DNA of 64,000 nucleotides from Trichuris trichiura (taxonomy: Eukaryota > Nematoda > Enoplea > Trichinellida > Trichuridae). The position numbers and the translations under genes were made by a program. Location of the stretch: assembly GCA_037903355.1 (NCBI GenBank), contig JBAJFE010000026.1:6262001-6326000 (forward strand), given 5' to 3'. This document shows, piece by piece, positions 59,880 to 64,000 of the stretch (its first letter is position 1; each line of letters opens with the position of its first letter). Under the pieces are notes generated by a model. The model ran no database searches. It was not told the DNA's origin and was given only the letters and a program-made list of their open reading frames with translations.

Positions 59880-60633
59880 TGAATATAATCATTTCCTGTA
59901 CTTTTAATTCCCCACTGAGAAAATAGTGTGCTATACGCAATAAAGATATTTAGAGTGATGTTTTAAGAATACATGTCAACGAAAGGCAGCGTATCAGTTG
60001 ACACGAAGAGTATTGTCGAATATGAGCCACTTCCTCACCAGATGTTGTAATACGCCCTCTGTTGTTATCCTGAAACACCTTCGTTTATAACAATACGCTG
60101 ACTACTAGCAGGGGCTTTTCGTATTTATTAGAAAGATAAGCACTATTTGAGTCGCGAAAACACATTCCGCCTTATGTCAATTGCTGATTTTGCCTATTGC
60201 CAAACTAGAGCTACTAATCAAGCATTAAAGCTTTCTACGCAGTTCCTATGGGTTGATGTCTTTCTCTCCAGATTCTGGCTTGTTTAAAACTAAAGTTCTA
60301 CTCATAATCAAGAATTACGTACTCTTAGCTTCCGAGGCTATGCATGCCCCGCTGTTAGCACAGCTATGAGCCACAATGTGTATTTAGTAAGTAGAAATAG
60401 AACTTCTACTTTTAAAAAGGCCAGAATTCACACAAGAAAAAATGAAAATATTTGATCCCGTTGAGTAAAACTGCATATTCCAAATCGTTTTTTATCGAGT
60501 TATTCTGACTACTAAACCTACAAGAAGTAGCAAGTTGCTTAACATTATGTTATTCTGTTACCTTTAGTTATCACAGCCCTGCCAGCGAATATAGTTGAAT
60601 AAAGAAAGTCCGTCCAGCGAATCGCTGGGCAAT
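59880..60633. other. gene-poor stretch
   Basis: About 750 bases of AT-rich sequence between mariner element 2 and the MITE. No gene or repeat was recognised. Confidence 0.4.
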
Positions 60634-60855
60634 TACCGTATTTCACGGCCTATAAGAACACCCCTCTACCTAAGTAATGGGTAGTAATGATTGGCCCAGT
60701 TAATCACTTAGTGAGTCTAATTGAGGCAGAAGAATTGCTGTTCAGCTCATAAGGACTAATAAGTAGAATGTGAGCCTAGGAAGTACCAACTGGGCCAATT
60801 ATTACCACCCATTACTTAGGCAGAGGGGTGTTCTTATAGGCCGTGAAATACGGTA
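60634..60855. mobile_element. MITE with 66-bp terminal inverted repeats
   Basis: A 222-base element. The left end TACCGTATTTCACGGCCTAT and the right end are inverted copies over about 66 bases (to TTGGCCCAGT) with three mismatches. A unique centre of about 80 bases has no coding capacity. The TA at each edge fits insertion by a Tc1/mariner-superfamily transposase; the TIR style (CGTATTT...GGCCTATAAGA) suggests a pogo-like parent, which is inference. Confidence 0.88.
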
Positions 60856-62778
60856 TCTATAAAGAGCTGAGTGGTGCGTGCACAGTACGTTTTTGGAAAA
60901 AGCTTTCCCATCACAAATTGTAAATGCTCTTCAACAGCAGCCATTGACAATCACTAATAAAGTTACACGATACACAACAGTAAGGATAGATGGCTAGAAA
61001 TTTTGAACGGTAAGAGATTTTATCTTTTTATACTGATAGTCAGGAAAAGGTGATGCACATAAATGAATGTCTGCATAGTAGAAGCAGTCTTAATGCTCTA
61101 CAAAAATGGCATACTGCGTCTAAATGTCCCTGGCCAAGATTATGGAAATCAGCATGCTCCATTTTCAGCGGTGCAGCTTGAAAAGGAAACATCGAACGAA
61201 TCAAAGTCACGTTAAGGGCGCATGGTCAGTATCTAGCTGAGAGAGGAAAGAGAAAGAAAAAAGAACGCACAAGGCACATTAACGTTTATCCAAAATTCCA
61301 ATATCAAGAATTCTGAAAATCCGGAATATTTTTGAAGACCGACGTGATATCATAAGAAAAAGTTCAACTCACAGTTTGGCGTTTAGATTCTAAAAGAAAA
61401 GAGCGCTGCACAGCTAAAACTGATAGCAACACATTTGCTGATGAGCGTGACGCTCGAGTAAAGGAGGGCATAAGCTTTAATGGTAATACAGAAGTTCATG
61501 TGCTGGAGAAATTGGAGAAACGTGTACGTGCGAGGCCCCCTGTAAAAAAGTTTGGTATTAAAATTAGCATTGCATATGATCTAAAAAACAGAGAGATAAA
61601 TTGCACCTAAGTTCCGTAATGAAAGCAATGAGCAGAGGTTAACGAATACTGTTAACAGAAAAACAGTGTGTATATCTGAAACCAACTATCTCGATTATGT
61701 ACTGAATGAAGTCGCATCAGCATTGCACTGAGCATATTCTGATTAACCGTATAACTTCATGAAACAAACTAGATACCATCCTAAGACAAACTGAACCCTG
61801 AATGTTTAGCTTGCTATCAATTCTAGGAATTCAAGAAAAGGTACAGGGTTAAAATTGTTATGGCTTAGATCACTGTTTCTGAAAGCGGAAACTTGGGGGC
61901 GGTATCGCTCTTCTCCCGGCAACATGCAGCGCTTGAGGACGTCATCGCCCCTTCAACCATTAGTTAAGGACTTCCCACACCGCTCCAAAGCAAAAATAGC
62001 TCAGCAGGCGCTGAGAAGCGCTGATTTAAATGAAAAATGACCTGCTAATCGTGAAGCAGCAAAAAAATTTATTGAAAGGAACCAGAGGTATTCATTATGA
62101 AAAGATAACGCATAAACAAGGGCATGGTACTCATGAAGTTACTGTTCCAAAACTTTGATGATACAGCTCCTGCAAACACGAAACATACCGAGAACACACT
62201 AAATACTCTGACATAAGTTAATGGGTCAGGCGTACACAAGTTTAGACTTGGTCTAGTAGGGAATAGACTACACTCTCACTTTTCTAAAGGAGTAAATTTT
62301 CTTACCAGTCAAAGATTATGCTAACAAGAAGGCATAGATTAAAATCTGAATCTTTTTGCTTGGTCTCATAAATACTTTGCATCATAAGCTCGTGCTCACA
62401 ACAGGAAAGCAAGTCTGCAGTACGACTGCAACATTTTTTATTCCTTGCCAACTGTCCTGCTCATCCTTCAGCCGAAGTTCTCAAGGGCAACAATATTTAC
62501 GCCGCGCACTTTCCCCAGCTGCTACTTCATTAGTTCAGTCATGTTACCAAAGTATTTTCAGATCAATGAAGTGTAAATATAAAAGCACTTTCTTGAACTG
62601 CATACTAGTAGCAGTGAAGCAGAGCCGTCGATTTGGAGCACTGCCAATGTAACTTGTGCTCTTGCTAATTCTAGCAGCAAGAAAACTGAAGACATAGGTT
62701 TGTATGCTTGACTCAATCTGTGGCTGCAATTACTTGCAGTGATCACGATGAATAACGTAATGACTTGAAAGATTGCTT
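60856..62778. other. gene-poor stretch
   Basis: About 1.9 kb of AT-rich sequence. ORFs at 61855-62040 and 62356-62652 have no recognisable domain. Confidence 0.4.
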
Positions 62779-62960
62779 GCAAAAGTTTTATTACAGAATT
62801 ATTCCCGTTTAATGTGTTAAATAACTCCGGAGCTTTCGGGTCGACCGAGATCCGTCTTCAGCGGTCTTAGACAACCGCTGAAGACGGGTCTCGGTCGACC
62901 CGAAAGCTCCGGAGTTATTTAACACATTAAACGGGAATAATTCCGTTATAAAACTTTTGC
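62779..62960. repeat. near-perfect 182-base palindrome
   Basis: Two arms of about 85-90 bases starting GCAAAAGTTTTAT differ at only about three positions and are separated by an 8-base centre (CTTAGACA). Each arm runs through TTCCCGTTTAATGTG and the family core: CTGAAGACGGGTC then GACCCGAAAGCTCCGG (forward copy 62878-62911, reverse copy about 62828-62861). It would extrude as a very stable hairpin. Such small divergence implies recent formation or gene conversion between the arms. Confidence 0.92.
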
Positions 62961-63089
62961 ACTATGAAAACATACGCTCTCGTACCAAAAAACCACATTT
63001 TCAAGAAAGATTGCTTATGTCAAAGGACAAAAAATGACGTCTCACCTATTTGCGTATGCAAAAGGTCTGCTGTCTGTGTCTGTAACTAA

Positions 63090-63380
63090 ATGTGAAAAAA
63101 AGAGCATATGGAGAAGGTTTTAGCATCGATAATGAGCCTCTGATTGTTTACTCATTGACTGATGCTGAAATAGCTGAGGCAATTTTGAATGAAGGGCGAC
63201 CGTAGTAATAGTGACGATCAAAATGAGGTTGTTAACACTGCGCAGCAGATGCCTATAGACTATACGGATATTACGACAATTTATAAATTTAAAAAAAAGT
63301 TTCTAGGACAAAAACCATTACAAGTGAGACGAATGATTCTGAACGAGAAGCTCAAGCAGAGTGCATCCGCATTCCCGTAG
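63090..63380 (+). pseudogene. possible pogo/Tigger-like transposase C-terminal remnant
   Basis: One frame reads EPLIVYSLTDAEIAEAILNE up to a stop at about 63204. The continuation in another frame (63189-63380) has an acidic NSDDQNE followed by VVNTAQQMPIDYTD and a basic end. In pogo/Tigger-type transposases an LTDEEI-like motif followed by an acidic linker lies after the catalytic core. The resemblance is loose and the frame is broken, so this is tentative. Confidence 0.3.
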
Positions 63381-63808
63381 GAACCCCATCCAAATTAATG
63401 ATAACTATTGAGCTGTTAAACTATCGTACAAAATTACCTTTCTGCTATGTGTGTAAGATCTACTTGAGCCATAAAAAGAATTTCTTGTTCATGCTCGAGT
63501 TGTATCGCCAACTTATCACACTGTATTTTAGAATACATATTTATAAAAATTTCAAAATTCCGAACATGTCTGGTCATGAGCATTCTGGAAAATCGATTAC
63601 CTATGCACCTTTTGTGCTGCGTTCACCATATTTATGAACGATGCTCATGGTATGATGAAATTCGAGTCCATTGCTTACTCCCGTAAGACCGAAAGGTCCA
63701 CCCTAACAGTATAACTGAATTATTATTCACTAACGAGCAATCAGAAAAAATTTGAAAGTTCAACAACAATAAAACTACTGTACAAAATGGGTTAATACAG
63801 CTGTATAA

Positions 63809-64000
63809 TACAGTTGAGGCCTCCAAAGTTGACCACCTCCCTATGTTGACCGAATTTTGACCAGTTGGTTTGTCCGCACGTTAATAAGCGCAAAGACAGT
63901 TTCTATACATCGACCACCTCCGTAAGTGGGAAGTTGACCGTTTTAGCCGTGACGTGGTATATGGGCGCGGTGCTAGTTTCCTCGCTGTAAGCTGACCAGT
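63809..64000 (+). mobile_element. 5' end of a pogo-like DNA transposon, cut by the window
   Basis: After TA at 63809-63810 the sequence reads CAGTTGAGGCCTCCAAAGTT, then GACCACCTCC. A subterminal repeat follows: GTTGACCACCTCC...GTTGACCG near 63828-63854 and CGACCACCTCC...GTTGACCG near 63909-63941. A CAGTTGA-type start with repeated GACCACCTC boxes is characteristic of pogo-like element termini. The rest lies outside the window. Confidence 0.55.

Noticed and set aside
1..64000. tRNA, rRNA, CRISPR or bacterial-type features
   Set aside because: No tRNA-like arm set, rRNA segment or repeat-spacer array was noticed by eye, and spliced genes show eukaryotic nuclear DNA.

Overview
This is nuclear DNA from an invertebrate animal, most probably a nematode. 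A full-length major sperm protein gene is the strongest clue, because that family is nematode-specific as a sperm cytoskeletal protein. The introns are mostly 45-60 bases with GT-AG ends, and mariner elements are present. The compact exons would suit an enoplean (Trichinellida-like) worm, but that placement is inference.

Left and centre (about 6.4-36.6 kb, + strand): one very large gene dominates, an LRP2/megalin-type endocytic receptor. I reconstructed about 68 exons coding for about 4,740 residues. The order is signal peptide, LDLR class A (LA) repeats in clusters of 6, 8, 10 and 11, eight YWTD beta-propellers bounded by EGF modules, one membrane span, and a tail with FENPML, FENPVY and a C-terminal SEV. 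The first 6.3 kb and the 5.5-kb second intron hold no convincing gene apart from one weak antisense ORF candidate.

Centre right (37-49.4 kb, - strand): in order along the + coordinates there is a weak uncharacterised gene candidate, a cytosolic aminopeptidase P gene (app-1/XPNPEP1 type, about 12 exons, all metal ligands present), a major sperm protein gene and a dynein light chain roadblock gene. The large introns of app-1 have collected insertions: a dead mariner, an A-tailed retroposon with 12-bp target duplications, and foldback repeats.

Right (49.4-64 kb): gene-poor and repeat-rich. It has a second dead mariner of the same subfamily, a TA-flanked MITE with 66-bp inverted ends, two strong palindromes, a dispersed repeat also found at about 1.2 kb, a transposase-like remnant, and the start of a pogo-like element cut off by the window end.

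The most unusual signal is a repeat core (CTGANGA, a short stem, then GAAA or a variant, then GC). It recurs in the retroposon at 40.0 kb and in inverted-repeat elements at 44.1, 44.4 and 62.9 kb. In the retroposon copy it folds like a minimal type I hammerhead ribozyme, with a perfect 6-bp stem I. This is a hypothesis with stated weaknesses, not a demonstrated ribozyme.
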